Origin: CAZUZD01 sp964624465
GTDB lineage: Bacteria; Planctomycetota; Planctomycetia; Isosphaerales; Isosphaeraceae
Assembly (NCBI GenBank): GCA_964624465.1
Contig: CAZUZD010000365.1
Coordinates: forward strand, 1 to 5,824
Reading direction: 5' to 3'
DNA length: 5,824 bases
Below, one piece after another: positions 4,730 through 5,824 of the stretch. The translations under genes were made by a program, and so were the position numbers. A model generated the notes under the pieces. It ran no database searches. It had not been told where the DNA came from and saw only the letters and a list, made by a program, of their open reading frames with translations. Each line of letters begins with the position of its first letter. The first letter of the stretch is position 1.

Positions 4730-5326
4730 TTATTGCAGGCCGGGCCCGGCGGCGTTGCGGGCCGCGGCGGCCGGGGCGGCGTCGAGCTCGAGCGACTGGC
4801 CGACGCGGCCCTGGTGATCGAACAGGCCGAGGCCGGGGGAGTCGTCGGGGCGGATCGCCAGCGCGGCCCGCAGGCCGCCGGCGGTGTCGTAGACGTTCAG
4901 GCCGGCGGTGGCGTCGTGGCCCACGTCGAGCGAGACCCGCGGCCGGCCCGACGGGTCAAACAGGCCGATGCCGGGGGTGCCATCGGGCCGGATCGCCAGC
5001 GCGGCCCGCAGGGTGCCGCCGTTCTGGTACAGGTTCACGCCCGAGCCGCCGTCGGCGCCGGCGTCGAGCGAGAGCCGCAGTTGCCCCTTGGCGTCGAACA
5101 GGCCCAGGCCGGGCGAGCCGTCGGGGCGGATGGCCAGGGCGGCCCGCAGGGTGCCGGCGGCATCGCGGAGCACGAACTCCTGGGCCTCGACGGTCCGGGT
5201 CGCCTTCACCGCGGCCACGCCGCCGCCCACGGCCACCGTCGCCACCGCGACGGCCGCCGCCAGCCGCCGCCACCGCCCGACCTCCCGCTCCAGGCGCTCC
5301 AATCGGCACCGAACGTCGTCGGTCAT
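4730..5326 (-). CDS. Membrane-anchored protein with three 46-residue repeats, function unknown
   Basis: This 198-residue protein has a short charged N-terminus (about 1-21, RCRLERLEREVGRWRR, possibly a short coiled coil), then one transmembrane or uncleaved signal-anchor segment (about 22-41, AAAVAVATVAVGGGVAAV). After VEAQEFVLRDAAGT come three repeats starting at 60, 106 and 152, each with LRAALAIRPD[GD][ST]PG[LI]GLFD, a polar turn and a [SL]L-rich strand, at an exact spacing of 46 residues. The half-repeats (LRAALAI, LGLFD, LRLSLD) suggest short beta strands, as in a beta-solenoid or propeller-like stack, which is inference. Similar proteins with N-terminal anchors and repeated LRAxL...GLxLFD units are common in Planctomycetes, but I know no function. 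The C-terminus is Ala-rich and ends at TAA. GGGAGG lies 6 nt before the ATG. The repeats would lie outside the cytoplasm if the positive-inside rule holds. Confidence 0.85.
   Translation of the reverse strand: MTDDVRCRLERLEREVGRWRRLAAAVAVATVAVGGGVAAVKATRTVEAQEFVLRDAAGTLRAALAIRPDGSPGLGLFDAKGQLRLSLDAGADGGSGVNLYQNGGTLRAALAIRPDGTPGIGLFDPSGRPRVSLDVGHDATAGLNVYDTAGGLRAALAIRPDDSPGLGLFDHQGRVGQSLELDAAPAAAARNAAGPGLQ
4781..5149 (-). repeat. 138-bp tandem repeats within the membrane protein gene
   Basis: The best-conserved 31-codon cores lie at 5149-5057, 5011-4919 and 4873-4781, at an exact 138-bp period. The codons for LRAALAIRPD are almost identical in all copies. Conservation at the DNA level suggests recent duplication or gene conversion. 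Confidence 0.85.
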
Positions 5327-5414
5327 GCTCGTCCTCCCGCCGGGGACATCACGGTCCGGGCCCGCCGCCGTCCGGCACGCCGGCCCTGCCCGAAGCGATT
5401 CCCGCGCCAGGCCC

Positions 5415-5454
5415 GCAATTCGAGAGGGGTCTCAAGTTGGAAACCATGAATTGC
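5415..5454. repeat. Inverted-repeat element with a nested hairpin
   Basis: GCAATTC (5415-5421) and GAATTGC (5448-5454) form a perfect 7-bp outer stem. Directly inside, GAGA (5422-5425) pairs with TCTC (5430-5433) across GGGG. A second small stem, TGG-AAA-CCA (5438-5446), could complete a three-way junction. The AT-rich outer stem stands out from the GC-rich surroundings. It sits about 90-130 nt upstream of the repeat-protein start on the minus strand, so it may be an operator, a leader RNA structure or a small repeat element. Confidence 0.4.
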
Positions 5455-5492
5455 CAGAGGTTTGAGTAGATGGGTTCGGGGTGGTCGCGCCT

Positions 5493-5536
5493 GGGCTTTG
5501 CCTGGATGTTCGGCGGGCTCTGCCTGGATCCTGGGC
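5493..5536. repeat. 22-bp imperfect tandem repeat
   Basis: Two adjacent 22-bp units (5493-5514, 5515-5536) agree at 18 of 22 positions, sharing the cores GGGCT and TGCCTGGAT. The repeat lies in non-coding DNA. Confidence 0.6.
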
Positions 5537-5650
5537 GGTCCGTTCGGGAGCGGTTCCAGAGGGCCGGGCACAGGGAGCTGCCGGGGATGACCGATATCCT
5601 CGGGTGTTGCGGCGGGTTCGCGGTTCGGTCCAACGGGGCGGAGCGCCCGG

Positions 5651-5665
5651 ATGGTCCACGGATGA
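5651..5665 (+). CDS. Possible four-codon leader peptide coupled to the next gene
   Basis: ATG GTC CAC GGA TGA encodes MVHG. GGAG (5640-5643) lies 7 nt before its ATG, while the ATG at 5662 has no good site of its own. The two overlap as ATGA at 5662-5665, the arrangement used for translational coupling. So short a frame can easily be chance. Confidence 0.2.
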   Translation: MVHG

Positions 5666-5824
5666 TCGACGGGTGTCGCAAGGGCGCGGGGCGTCGGGGC
5701 GGGTTCCGGTTGGCGCTGGGGATGGCCCTGGCGGTCCTGGGCGGGCCGCTGCGGGCGGGGGCCCAGGCGACGGCGGCGGTCTCGCCGGGCGCTCCCGCGA
5801 TCGACCCGGCTGCCGGGGCCGGGG
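5662..5824 (+). CDS. N-terminus of a secreted protein (partial, runs off the window)
   Basis: The frame is open from the ATG at 5662 to the end of the window (54 complete codons). It starts with a typical signal peptide: a basic N-region with Arg/Lys (RKGAGRRGGFR), a hydrophobic core LALGMALAVLGGPL, and a likely cleavage after AGA before QATAAVSPG. The visible mature part is Ala/Pro/Gly-rich and gives no hint of function. An in-frame ATG at 5587 has AGGGAG 9 nt upstream, but that start would add 25 residues before the signal peptide, and the added codons have weaker GC third-position bias. I therefore prefer 5662, whose translation may depend on the short frame at 5651. Confidence 0.6.
   Translation, partial: MIDGCRKGAGRRGGFRLALGMALAVLGGPLRAGAQATAAVSPGAPAIDPAAGAG

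Larger units (their letters stand above)
5327..5661. other. 335-bp divergent intergenic region
   Basis: I see no convincing gene. Minus-strand open frames here are short, Pro/Arg/Ser-rich and lack ribosome binding sites. The region should contain the promoters of the repeat-protein gene (minus) and the partial secreted-protein gene (plus). It is less GC-rich at about 5415-5475, where an inverted-repeat element lies at 5415-5454. A 22-bp tandem repeat is at 5493-5536. No hexamer pair with good spacing could be called. Confidence 0.55.

Noticed and set aside
4733..5449. Plus-strand open frame of 238 codons with internal repeats
   Set aside because: Its repeats are only the antisense image of the 46-residue repeats on the minus strand, which have an anchor segment and a ribosome binding site.

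Overview
The window is about 70% GC or more, with strongly GC-biased codon third positions. It carries a planctomycete-type ECF sigma factor, a compact sigma-70 paralogue, a secreted clan-A glycosidase and several exported proteins of kinds often seen in Planctomycetes. The best guess, from gene style only, is a planctomycete of the Isosphaeraceae type (Isosphaera, Singulisphaera, Tautonia and relatives). No rRNA, tRNA, CRISPR array or insertion sequence is visible.

Layout. At the left edge an ECF sigma factor (660 to 73, minus) ends in an ATGA overlap with a gene that runs off the window and was probably co-translated with it. A 445-bp regulatory interval (661-1105) separates it from a divergent sigma-70 factor (1106-1966, plus). 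That interval has a candidate promoter for the ECF gene, a strong G-quadruplex motif, competing hairpins and a purine-rich repeat. Convergent to the sigma-70 gene, 19 bp away, is a secreted glycoside hydrolase with a C-terminal Ig-like domain (3275 to 1986, minus). An 886-bp stretch without a convincing gene follows (3276-4161). It holds two strong hairpins and a patch that looks coding but changes frame. Next come a small secreted Gly/Pro/Ala-rich protein with a WxGYAP repeat (4162-4674, plus) and, convergent to it, a membrane-anchored protein built from three near-identical 46-residue repeats (5326 to 4730, minus). A 335-bp spacer contains an AT-richer inverted-repeat element and a 22-bp tandem repeat. 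The window ends inside a further gene with a signal peptide (5662 onward, plus).

How the genes fit together. The left third is a regulatory module: two sigma factors of different classes head to head across a structured spacer. The rest encodes mostly exported proteins: a hydrolase for carbohydrate, two proteins of unknown function with signal peptides, and one membrane-anchored repeat protein. Nothing in the sequence shows that the sigma factors control the exported genes. No operon is visible except the possible ECF plus downstream pair. I see no clear undescribed system; the best leads are the structured leader between the sigma factors, the repeat protein, and the inverted-repeat element at 5415-5454.
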